Part shown: positions 17,812 to 26,317 of the stretch, piece by piece | How the letters are laid out: the number at the start of each line of letters is the position of its first letter | Position numbering within the stretch: position 1 is the first letter of the stretch | Assembly (NCBI GenBank): GCA_016721505.1 | Contig: JADKHX010000008.1 | Span: 1 to 64,000, forward strand | Reading direction: 5' to 3' | From: Rhodocyclaceae bacterium | GTDB taxonomy: Bacteria > Pseudomonadota > Gammaproteobacteria > Burkholderiales > Rhodocyclaceae | DNA length: 64,000 nt | Notes under the pieces: model-generated | What the model saw: the letters and a program-made list of their open reading frames with translations, nothing else | Told to the model about the DNA's origin: nothing | Database searches by the model: none | Position numbers and translations under genes: made by a program

Positions 17812-17993
17812 CAAACTTTGAAATTGACGGCTATAGCGAATGGCTATTGAGTCATTCGAAAAATACAATTAGAAACTAAGGGGCGACTCGGTTAGAGTCG
17901 GCTTAAGTCGCAGTCGCTCTGCATGGCTGCATGACCCGAAAGCCGTGCGACGGCGCGTTGCTTTCCCATTTCAATCTTGCAAGGAGACACACC

Positions 17994-18413
17994 ATGACAC
18001 TTAAGGGAACTCAAACCGAAGGTAATTTGAAAGCCGCATTCGCGGGCGAATCGCAAGCCAACCGGCGCTATTTGTATTTCGCAAACAAAGCGGACATCGA
18101 AGGCTTCAACGACGTCTCGGCTGTTTTCCGTTCCACCGCCGAAGGTGAAACTGGCCATGCCCACGGTCATTTGGAATACCTCGAAACCTGTGGCGATCCG
18201 GCGACCGGCTTGCCATTTGGCGAAACCTCATTGAACCTCAAAACCGCGATTGCTGGCGAGACGCATGAGTACACCGACATGTATCCCGGTATGGCAAAAA
18301 CTGCGCGCGACGAAGGCTTTGATGAAATCGCAGACTGGTTTGAAACGTTGGCCAAGGCAGAGCGTTCGCACGCAAACAAGTTTCAGCGCACGCTGGATAG
18401 TTTGAACGCGTAA
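17994..18413 (+). CDS. Rubrerythrin, short form without rubredoxin domain
   Basis: A 139-residue ferritin-like diiron protein. The metal ligands are visible as four-helix motifs AFAGESQANRRYLYF, AEGETGHAHGHLEYL, AIAGETHEYTDMYPG and AKAERSHANKF. It lacks the C-terminal rubredoxin module of classical rubrerythrins, so electrons must come from a separate partner. Rubrerythrins reduce hydrogen peroxide. The ribosome site AAGGAG precedes the ATG at 17994. It is followed by an Fe-S oxidoreductase and DUF3501, a set often found together. Confidence 0.93.
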   Translation: MTLKGTQTEGNLKAAFAGESQANRRYLYFANKADIEGFNDVSAVFRSTAEGETGHAHGHLEYLETCGDPATGLPFGETSLNLKTAIAGETHEYTDMYPGMAKTARDEGFDEIADWFETLAKAERSHANKFQRTLDSLNA

Positions 18414-18427
18414 TAACGGTGGCGGTG

Positions 18428-18513
18428 GAATGACCCGTTCACAGGGAACACGCCGTTGTCACTTAACGGCGTGTGGCCGATGAACGGGCCATTCAATCAC
18501 CAGCACCAACTGA
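18428..18513 (+). repeat. Family A repeat, inverted pair forming a large imperfect hairpin
   Basis: Two long-form copies face each other. CACGCCGTT (18449-18457) pairs with AACGGCGTG (18465-18473) around a 7-base loop, and GAATGACCCGTTCA (18428-18441) pairs with TGAACGGGCCATTC (18481-18494), 13 of 14 positions. The right arm continues into the tail ATCACCAGCACCAACTGA. It sits between rubrerythrin and the Fe-S gene. Confidence 0.9.
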
Positions 18514-18541
18514 CGAAACGAACCTCGAATCAGAAATCATC

Positions 18542-19876
18542 ATGAGAGAAGGCAATCTCGAAGCGCCAACCCGTCACGCAATAGATTGGAAGAACCCCGA
18601 GTTCTACGATGAGGCGGCACTGGATAAAGAGTTGGAGCGGATCTTTGACATCTGCCACGGCTGTCGTCGCTGCGTGTCACTATGCAATGCCTTCCCGACC
18701 TTGTTTGACTTGATTGATGCCGCCGGCGATCTTGAAACCGCAGGCGTTGCCAAAGCTGATTACACGAAAGTCGTCGACCAGTGCTATCTGTGCGACGTCT
18801 GTTACATGACCAAATGCCCCTATGTGCCGCCGCATGCGTGGAATCTCGATTTCCCGCATACGATGCTGCGCGCCAAAGCGGTTCAATACAAAACCGGCAA
18901 GATGAAGTTCCGCGATAAGTTGCTCACTTCAACCGAGATGATGGGCACGCTGGCGTCGATTCCGGTGGTGGCTCAAGTCGTCAATGCCGTGAACAAGAAC
19001 GGTCCGGCCCGCTATGTGTTGCAACAAGTATTGGGCGTGCACAACGAGCGCCAATTACCCGATTACGACAGCTCGCCGTTTCGCGCCAACGCCACACCGA
19101 GCGTGAATTACCCGGTGATTGAAGGCAAGCGCAGTCTCGGCAAAGTGGCGGTGTTTTCCACCTGCTATGTGAACTACAACGAACCGGGCATCGGTCACGA
19201 CTTGCTCAAGTTGCTCGATCACAATGAAGTGCCCTATGTGCTGGTGCAAGGCGAAGCCTGCTGCGGCATGCCCAAGCTTGAACTCGGCAATTTGGATGCG
19301 GTTGAAAAGTATAAAGAGCGCAACATCCCTTTGATGTTTGAGCTTGCCGAAAAAGGCTACGCCATCTTGACGCCGGTGCCATCGTGCACGCTGATGTTCA
19401 AGTCAGAAATCCCCTTGCTGTTCGCGGATGATCCGCGTTGCTGGGTGGTCGCCAATGCGATGGTTGACCCGTTCGAGTATCTGGTTAGCCGGAACAAGGA
19501 TGGGTTGCTCAAGACCGATTTCAAAGTTGAGCTTGGCAAGATCAGCTATCACATTCCTTGCCATTCGCGCGTCCAGAATGTGGGACGTAAAACTGAAGAA
19601 ATGTTGAAGATGACCGGCGCCGCAGTGAACACGGTTGAGCGCTGTTCCGGCCACGATGGCACCTGGGGTGTAAAGGAAGAGTATTACGAGCTGTCGATGA
19701 AGATCGGTAAGCCGGTGTTCAAGGCGATGGCCAAGGACGAGCCGGATTACGTCAGCTCGGATTGCGCGATTGCCGGACGACATATCTTGCAAGGCATGAA
19801 CGAAATGGGTGCGGCCGGGAAGAAGGAGAAGCAGCATCCGCTAACGCTGTTGTGCATTGCCTACGGATTGAATTAA
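18542..19876 (+). CDS. Fe-S oxidoreductase with two 4Fe-4S clusters and CCG domains
   Basis: A 444-residue protein of the heterodisulfide reductase subunit D / GlpC type. It has two ferredoxin-like cysteine sets, CHGCRRCVSLC near residue 40 and CYLCDVCYMTKC near residue 80, then two cysteine-rich domains (EACCGMPKLELGN and the C-terminal part). It should pass electrons, most likely to the rubrerythrin encoded upstream. The ATG at 18542 is chosen; an in-frame GTG at 18473 would add MADERAIQSPAPTDE..., which is encoded entirely by a family A repeat. The DUF3501 gene follows after 3 bases. Confidence 0.9.
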   Translation: MREGNLEAPTRHAIDWKNPEFYDEAALDKELERIFDICHGCRRCVSLCNAFPTLFDLIDAAGDLETAGVAKADYTKVVDQCYLCDVCYMTKCPYVPPHAWNLDFPHTMLRAKAVQYKTGKMKFRDKLLTSTEMMGTLASIPVVAQVVNAVNKNGPARYVLQQVLGVHNERQLPDYDSSPFRANATPSVNYPVIEGKRSLGKVAVFSTCYVNYNEPGIGHDLLKLLDHNEVPYVLVQGEACCGMPKLELGNLDAVEKYKERNIPLMFELAEKGYAILTPVPSCTLMFKSEIPLLFADDPRCWVVANAMVDPFEYLVSRNKDGLLKTDFKVELGKISYHIPCHSRVQNVGRKTEEMLKMTGAAVNTVERCSGHDGTWGVKEEYYELSMKIGKPVFKAMAKDEPDYVSSDCAIAGRHILQGMNEMGAAGKKEKQHPLTLLCIAYGLN

Positions 19877-19879
19877 GAA

Positions 19880-20461
19880 ATGACGATTACTCGCGAATCA
19901 TTGATGACCTTGGAAGCCTATGCTAAAGCCCGCCCTGCAATGCGTGCCGAGGTGATGGCGCAAAAAAAGCTGCGTCGTGTGTTTCTCGGCGAAAACGTGA
20001 TGCTGATGTTTGAAAACGAGTTGCTGATCCGTTATCAAGTGCAGGAAATGTTACGCGTAGAAAAGATTTTTGAAGAAGACGGCATTGCGCATGAGTTGGA
20101 GTCGTATGTGCCCTTGACTCCCGACGGCGGCAACTTCAAAGCGACGATGCAGATCGAATACGCCGACGAGGCAGAGCGGCGGCGCATGCTGGGGCTGCTG
20201 AAAGGAATAGAAGATCGCGTCTGGATTCAGATCGCGGGATGCGACAAAGTATTCGCAATTGCGGATGAAGATCTGGTACGTGAGAACGAACAAAAAACCT
20301 CGGCAGTGCACTTTCTGCGTTTCGAGTTGGAATCGGGGATGGTCGCCAAACTCAAGTCTGGTGTTGCGCTCGGTGTTGGCGTCGAGCATCCAGAATATCG
20401 AGCGCAAGTCAGCGCATTGGCCGCCGATGTCGTCGCTTCGTTGGTAACCGATCTGCACTAG
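19880..20461 (+). CDS. DUF3501 family protein
   Basis: A 193-residue soluble protein (MTITRESLMTLEAYAKARPAMRAEVMAQKKLRRV...) of unknown function. In many betaproteobacteria DUF3501 follows a rubrerythrin and an Fe-S oxidoreductase, as here, suggesting a role in that peroxide-reducing set. No cofactor motif is evident; only one cysteine (IAGCDKVF) is visible. It starts 3 bases after the preceding stop, so the genes are surely co-transcribed. Confidence 0.88.
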   Translation: MTITRESLMTLEAYAKARPAMRAEVMAQKKLRRVFLGENVMLMFENELLIRYQVQEMLRVEKIFEEDGIAHELESYVPLTPDGGNFKATMQIEYADEAERRRMLGLLKGIEDRVWIQIAGCDKVFAIADEDLVRENEQKTSAVHFLRFELESGMVAKLKSGVALGVGVEHPEYRAQVSALAADVVASLVTDLH

Positions 20462-20521
20462 TAGCCTGAATTTTCCGTCGCAGTCTCGACCAAATTCATT
20501 GTGCTGAAGGCTGATAGTGGC

Positions 20522-21325
20522 TTACGAAACGCTCAGTCCATTGATCACGTCTCGAACGCTTTGCAGGTAGCGTTCGCTGACAGGGACCGTATCGCCAGAC
20601 CGTGTAGTCAGTTCATAAGTTCCGTCACCTGTGACCGCCAGTTTGGCGCATTGATCACGGCGTACCATCGCACAACGGTGAACCTGCATGAATACTTTCG
20701 GATCAAGTCGACTGATCAGGCTGTTAAGGGTTGTGCGATGCAGGACAGTCCGATTGGCCAAATGGAGCTCTACATAGTTTCCAGATGAGACCAGGCATTG
20801 CACTTCATCAACGATCACAGTTTCGATTTGACCGATGGAGCGTATGCAAATTGTGTTCGCAATGGGCGTCTGGGCAGGGCTACCGTAGGTTGCTACATCA
20901 TCGACATATCGACGCAGGGCATCGCCATAGTAATCGCTGCTGCAGCGAAGCGTCAGCAGTTCCGAGACGCGCGCAAGCGCTCTTTGGAAGCGCTCATCAT
21001 CGAATGGTTTGAGCAAATAGTCCAAAGCGTGGAATTCAAAAGCCTCAACCGCATAGTGTTGATAAGCAGTGATAAAAACCACAATGGGCGGGGCGTTCAG
21101 GCGTGATATTTCGCGCGCTAGGACCATGCCAGATTCCTCAGGCATCTGGATGTCCAGGAATACCACATCAATCAACGCCTCATCTTGCAATGCGTACCGA
21201 GCTTGAGAGACGCTGGAACACTCATCGACGATTTGCCACTCTCGGTGAACTGCCAGAGCTAGCCGGATGCTGACGCGACTTAGCAGTTCGTCATCGACGA
21301 TCAGCGCGCGGATTTTCTTACTCAT
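20522..21325 (-). CDS. LytTR-type response regulator
   Basis: A 267-residue two-component regulator. The receiver domain spans about residues 6-120 with acidic VDDE, the phosphorylation site VVFLDIQMP and the conserved lysine in LLKPFDDE. A LytTR DNA-binding domain follows (about 160-265; ICIRSIGQIETVIVDEVQCLVSSGNYVELHL...VHRCAMVRRDQ). Its start overlaps the end of the sensor gene, so they are a pair. The divergent TonB receptor is the nearest candidate target. Confidence 0.93.
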   Translation of the reverse strand: MSKKIRALIVDDELLSRVSIRLALAVHREWQIVDECSSVSQARYALQDEALIDVVFLDIQMPEESGMVLAREISRLNAPPIVVFITAYQHYAVEAFEFHALDYLLKPFDDERFQRALARVSELLTLRCSSDYYGDALRRYVDDVATYGSPAQTPIANTICIRSIGQIETVIVDEVQCLVSSGNYVELHLANRTVLHRTTLNSLISRLDPKVFMQVHRCAMVRRDQCAKLAVTGDGTYELTTRSGDTVPVSERYLQSVRDVINGLSVS

Positions 21326-22442
21326 GGCAATGTGCGGGCATTGTAAGTTTGACGGTATAGCGAGAGTCGATCAACTCGGTTTTTATGGAAGCTATTGAGC
21401 CGTAAATGACAGACATCTTGTCGGCAACGTGACCCAAGCCGATACCCAATCCGGGGTTCGCCTGAAACTCGTTGCGTAATGGATTGCTGATCGAAATATT
21501 CAGCATATTGTCATGAATCTCGATTTCCATCTTGAGGTCAGACCTAAACGCGTGACGCTCAAGGTCATGGCGGATGGCATTTTCAACCAAAGGCTGCAGC
21601 AGTAATGGTGGAATCAGGCAGTCAAGGGTTTGCTCGCTCTCGCCTGTGATGGCAACAGTGAGACGGTCTTCAAATCGCAGCATTTGCAGGGCCAGGTAAT
21701 CGCGGACGAAGGTCAATTCGCGTTCTAATCTCACATGCCTGATGCCACTGACCTCCAGAGCATATCGAAGCAGCATGCTCAGTTGGCTCAATGCCGTTAA
21801 TGCCAAACGCTTGTCTCCCAAGCGGATGAGGCCGCCGATCGAGTTGAGTGCGTTGAACAAAAAATGCGGTTCAAGCTGCGCTTGCAAGGTCGCAAAGCGT
21901 TGCTGTTCCAGCGCCAGACGCAGTTCCAGATTCTCTCGATCCGCGATCATCCGTGCCATTGCAACGGCGGCGTTCTCCTGCTTCAAACACAACGCGTAGG
22001 AACCGGCAAAACATCCGCAGAACAAGAGAAAGTCCACCGTTTGGTAGACGGCGGGATATTTGCTGATGTGCTGTGGCAAGGAACTCCAGGGTTGCGCGCC
22101 GAGAATGATGGGATTGACCGCTGCTTGCCAAGCCAGCATTGGCAAACAGATGATAAAAAAAGACCAAAAAAATACCGCTGCAATTGTCGTCGGTCGGGTG
22201 AGGCTTTGGTGAAGATATCGAAATAGCAAATATTGGCACAGACATTGACCTGCAAAGGGCAAATTGGACAGGGCGACGCGGGCCGCAGTGATACTGAACT
22301 TGTCTGCCGATCCCGCAGTTTGGTCACTCATGGCGGCACCAAGTTGAATGATGCAAAACATGATCCAGCCACAAACAATGGCGAAGAGGATAGAAACGTT
22401 CCTGCGCAGTGGTTCGGATGCGTGTCGGTTGATAGTGTTCAT
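21318..22442 (-). CDS. LytS/YehU-type sensor histidine kinase
   Basis: A 374-residue membrane kinase. Several hydrophobic segments occupy the first 150 residues (e.g. VSILFAIVCGWIMFCIIQLG and FFWSFFIICLPMLAW). A His_kinase domain follows with the phosphorylated histidine in LEPHFLFNALNSIGGLIRLG, then a HATPase domain with N-box QPLVENAIRHDLE and LGIGLGHVADKM. The ATG at 22442 is preferred over an upstream TTG at 22478. It overlaps the LytTR regulator by 8 bases. The signal sensed is unknown. Confidence 0.9.
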   Translation of the reverse strand: MNTINRHASEPLRRNVSILFAIVCGWIMFCIIQLGAAMSDQTAGSADKFSITAARVALSNLPFAGQCLCQYLLFRYLHQSLTRPTTIAAVFFWSFFIICLPMLAWQAAVNPIILGAQPWSSLPQHISKYPAVYQTVDFLLFCGCFAGSYALCLKQENAAVAMARMIADRENLELRLALEQQRFATLQAQLEPHFLFNALNSIGGLIRLGDKRLALTALSQLSMLLRYALEVSGIRHVRLERELTFVRDYLALQMLRFEDRLTVAITGESEQTLDCLIPPLLLQPLVENAIRHDLERHAFRSDLKMEIEIHDNMLNISISNPLRNEFQANPGLGIGLGHVADKMSVIYGSIASIKTELIDSRYTVKLTMPAHCHE

Positions 22443-22746
22443 TCGTTGAACCCAGTTGCCAGTTTGGTACTGCGTCAAGATTTTAAGTTCGCCGGCATTA
22501 CATCAGCCACAACCGCATCGTGCATTGGTCACACCAAATCGGTGATTCATCCCATTGATTGCAAAAACGCAACGCGTCCAAGACATCGCGTCGGTGTTTC
22601 GTCACACACAGCGCACCGCCCGGATGGGTGATCAACAGAATCTTCTCACCGCAGCCTTGTATCGACATCACGGTAGAAGGCCGCAAGTCGCAATTTGCCG
22701 ACGGTGGCAATTTGTTTTGGGATGCTAATACGAGAAAGGGAATGCA
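22443..22746. other. Divergent intergenic region between sensor kinase and TonB receptor
   Basis: About 300 bases expected to hold promoters for both directions. A purine-rich ribosome site (GAGAAAGGGAA) precedes the receptor ATG at 22747. I see no clear -35/-10 pair, direct repeat or family A or B copy. A 70-codon open frame on the minus strand (22498-22710) looks accidental. Confidence 0.4.
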
Positions 22747-25640
22747 ATGAAAGACGGAAATTTAATCAGATTAGGTGCAACCAACAATCGGCTACGCCGC
22801 AAGCAATTAACTGTGCTGGTGACTCAAGCTGTGGGATTGTTGGCGCTAAGCGCGAGTCCGATTGTGTTGCACGCACAAGAGGCGGGCGGCGTTGCACGCG
22901 TTGAGGTCACAGGATCAAATGTGCGTCGGTTGACCCAGAAACGCCGAGCCCAGTGCAGGTCATTTCGGCTGAAGATTTGGCGAAATCTGGCTATACATCG
23001 GTTAACGATGTTTTGCAAAATATCACGTCAAACGGTCAGGGCATGCTTGACACTGGTTTCAGCGGTGCGTTTGCCGCCGGTGCAAGTGGCATATCGTTGC
23101 GTGGACTTACGGTTGGGGCAACGCTCGTCCTGATAGATGGCCACCGCATGGCTGGCTACCCATTGTCTGACGATGCGCAACGTTCGTTCGTTGACATTGC
23201 TTCCATCCCATTTGATGCCGTCGAGCGGATCGAAGTGCTTAAAGATGGCGCGTCCGCAGTTTATGGATCAGATGCAGTTGCTGGCGTTGTCAACATCATC
23301 CTGAAAAAGCGTTTCAAAGGCACTACGTTCAGTGCGGACTACGGCAGTACGCAGCACGGTGGTGGGGAGACGAAAAAAATGTCGTTCTCACACGGTTTTG
23401 GTTCGGATGATCACTACGGCTATTTCGCACTGGAATATCGTCACCGTAACCCAATCCTGCTAAAACAGCGTGAAGGTACGTGGAATAGTTTTGACTGGCG
23501 TCCATTCGGTGGTGACGACATTCGACCAGGTTCGGTTAACCATGTAGTGACCTCACCTCGCGTTCTGACACCGATTCTGCAAGTCCCCGGTAGCGCCAGC
23601 GGCACCGCAGCAAATTTTGTGTTTCTGGATAATCGCTGCGCCCACGCAAATTGGCGCGCAGGCGGGTGTACCTTTGAAAATGACTGGGCGCAATTGCAAC
23701 CCGAGACCGAGAACCTCAATTTGTCTTCCAGCTTTACGACAAAAATTGACAGTAACTGGGAGTTGAATGTCAAAGCCTCGTTCTATAACAGTCAGGGGCG
23801 ACAAACTCGTGTCGGCGCAGTGGTGCCTTTCGGCTCGTTTGCTGGCAACACGGCATTTGGTCCGGGCACCGGACCGACCCCGGGCGTAGGTGCCAATGCC
23901 GCATACACTGTACCCGCCACCTACCCAGGCAATACACTAGGCGTTGCCGCCAATGTGCGTGCGCTATTACCTGACACCGGTAATCGTCGGGTCACACAAA
24001 CGGACACGACCAGCACGCGCTTGGTTGCTGACCTGACAGGGAATTTATGGGGTTGGGACATGGATGTGGCCGTTGGGCACACCAGGGTTGAAACGCTTGC
24101 CGAATACGATGGATATTTAAATACGACTGAGCTTTTCAACGCGCTAAATAACGTCGCCGACCCATTCAAGTTAGGCGGAGGCAATAGCGCTGCTGTGATG
24201 GCGCGAGTCGCACCTCACGTCGAAAACAAGTCAACCAACTCATTGGATTTCATCGACTTGCGCGCAAATCGTGAGCTTATGCAACTCTCCGGTGGCCCGC
24301 TTGGGCTGGGCTGGGGTGCCAGCTACGTTCGCAAGAATCTGAATCAGCCAGATACCGTCCAGGCTCAAAACGGTACGGTTCAAGGCCTTAGCACCGCCTT
24401 TGCCTTGGGACGTGATACCGTCCGTTCAGCTTACGTTGAACTGGTTGCTCCGTTGACCAAGACATTCGAAGTAGAAGGCGCCGTTCGCTACGACGACTTC
24501 GCTTCGTTTGGCAGTTCGACCACACCCAAAGTCGGGTTCAAGTTCACACCATCGAAGGCGTTTGCAATTCGAGGTACGGCAGCCGAAGGATTCCGTGCAC
24601 CCAACGCTGCCGAAAACGGGATTTCCGGCTCACAGTTCGTGTTCAACAACATCCGCGACCCCCTGAACTGTCCGGCATCGAACGCCAACGGAACACCAAA
24701 CACGACGTCACCTTTGAACGTGCCGGCATTCTGTTCATTCGCGCCGACTTACCTACAAGTGTCTACGCCCACACTCAAACCTGAGGAGTCCAAGTCCTAC
24801 ACTCTGGGCCTCATTCTCGAGCCTGTCCGTGGTTGGTCGACCACGCTTGATTTCTACAGCATCGAAATGAAGAACCAAATTATCCCAATGGCGTCCTTGG
24901 CTACCTTTAATCCGTTGGCTTTCGCGGTTCGTGGCGCGCCACAAGTGGCGACCTTCGGCGACGGAAGTACGGGGCTGACACCTGCCGGGACGATTCAGTT
25001 CATCGCTCAACCTTACGTCAATGGCCAATCAGCCAAAACGACAGGTTACGAGCTTGAAACACGCTACAAGTGGAATCTCGGCGAGATGGGCAAGCTCACC
25101 ACAGGGTTTCAATTCGCGCACTTGATGTCGTACAAGGTTACCTTGAACGGCGTGACGACCGAGCTTGCTGGCACCCATGGCCCAGCAATTATCGGCGGCA
25201 ACACTGGCAACCCGCGCGACCGTGCGCAATTGACCTTGTCTTGGGAAAAGGGGCCGCTCACCGCAACCACCACGACAAATTATGTCAGCGGCTATGACCT
25301 TACAGACCCGGCCAACGGGATCGTAACTTGCGATGATGGGCTGAACTATGCCAGCACCCGCTATGCTGACACCACGGTGCCAGGCGCAACGCAGTTTTGC
25401 AAGGTCAAGTCTTTTACCACCACCAATCTTAATTTGCGCTATGCGGTCAACAAACAGCTGACCCTCACTGGCACCATAAACAATCTCTTCGATCAAGAGC
25501 CACCCGTTGATCAGATGACCTATGGCGGTACAGGGTCGAATGCGTCCAGCGGTGGCACGGGAGCGGCCTATAACCCGTCACTACATCAAGCCGGAGCAGT
25601 GGGTCGGTTCTATAGCGTTGGCCTAGCTTACAAGTTCTAG
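22747..25640 (+). CDS. TonB-dependent outer membrane receptor, one frameshift near the N-terminus
   Basis: Ligand-gated outer membrane receptor. The first frame (22747 on) gives a signal peptide and ARVEVTGSNVRR, the start of a plug domain; the rest continues in another frame as PETPSPVQVISAEDLAKSGYTSVNDVLQNI... to 25640 and ends in the typical aromatic C-terminus (GLAYKF). The break is at CGTCGGTTGACC (about 22924-22935); adding one G gives CGT CGG GTT GAC CCA and restores NVRRVDPETPSPVQV, about 964 residues. The plug (VERIEVLKDGASAVYGSDAVAGVVNIILKK) and beta-barrel are intact. Ligand unknown. It faces a LytS/LytTR pair and precedes a secreted protein and a peptidase. Confidence 0.9.
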
Positions 25641-25658
25641 CAACGGAAGATATACCAA

Positions 25659-25692
25659 GGCGCCCGCAGAGCAATGCGGGCGTCCTTTTTTT
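25659..25692 (+). terminator. Rho-independent terminator after the TonB receptor
   Basis: CGCCCGC (25661-25667) pairs with GCGGGCG (25676-25682), followed by CC and a run of seven T. It ends about 15 bases before the start of the next gene, so it may reduce rather than stop read-through. Confidence 0.8.
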
Positions 25693-25707
25693 ACAGGAGC
25701 TTTTCAA

Positions 25708-26244
25708 ATGAAGAAGATATCTCTGCACCATCTGTTTGCTCTCGCCTTAATTGCATTCGTGGCACTCCCAGTTCAGGCCGGCGAAGCAGCCTACGCGCCA
25801 GAAGAACAGGTCTATATTTCCAACGGCGAGACCACGCGCCGTGTAGCCGAAACCTACTTCGATGCATATATCCGGCGCGACTGGACGGCGATCGAAGGCC
25901 TTATCAGCGAAGATGGCGGTTTCAGCGACCCAACCTCAGAACAGATCTTTGGCACGAAGCCACATCGCGGCAAGGAGGAAACCATCAAGGCCTTCCGCAG
26001 TGGTTATGCCGGCATTACCGCAATGAGTGCCAATATCACACGCACCGTGTTTTCCTCGTCTTACGCGCTCTTTGAAGGCACGCTCGACTGGACGCTCAAG
26101 CTGCAAAGCGGCAAGACCATCGATACGAAGGAAATGCCGATTGTCGTCATCCTGACGATCAAGGATGGCAAGGTTGTCGATCACAAGGACTACGCCGATT
26201 ACCGGTCCTTCATCGAAGCGTTTCGTCGCGTCCGTGCGAAATAA
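25708..26244 (+). CDS. Secreted SnoaL/NTF2-like protein
   Basis: A 178-residue protein with a signal peptide (MKKISLHHLFALALIAFVALPVQAGEA) and an NTF2-like fold (AETYFDAYIRRDWTAIEGLISEDGGFSDPT...HRGKEETIKAFRSGY...LTIKDGKVVDHKDYADY). Such domains bind small ligands or act as isomerases or dehydratases; the active site cannot be read. It begins 68 bases after the TonB receptor, behind the ribosome site AGGAG, and may act on the same substrate in the periplasm. Confidence 0.75.
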   Translation: MKKISLHHLFALALIAFVALPVQAGEAAYAPEEQVYISNGETTRRVAETYFDAYIRRDWTAIEGLISEDGGFSDPTSEQIFGTKPHRGKEETIKAFRSGYAGITAMSANITRTVFSSSYALFEGTLDWTLKLQSGKTIDTKEMPIVVILTIKDGKVVDHKDYADYRSFIEAFRRVRAK

Positions 26245-26250
26245 AAAACC

Positions 26251-26284
26251 GGGCGCTCAAGATTTGTCGTCACGTTGAGCGCCC
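26251..26284 (+). terminator. Hairpin after the SnoaL-like gene
   Basis: GGGCGCTCAA (26251-26260) and TTGAGCGCCC (26275-26284) form a perfect 10-bp stem with a 14-base loop. There is an A run before the stem and no T run after it on the plus strand, so it could be a terminator for minus-strand transcripts or a processed RNA end. Confidence 0.6.
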
Positions 26285-26317
26285 TAAACGATTTGCATTT
26301 GAGGATAGTGATCGTTC

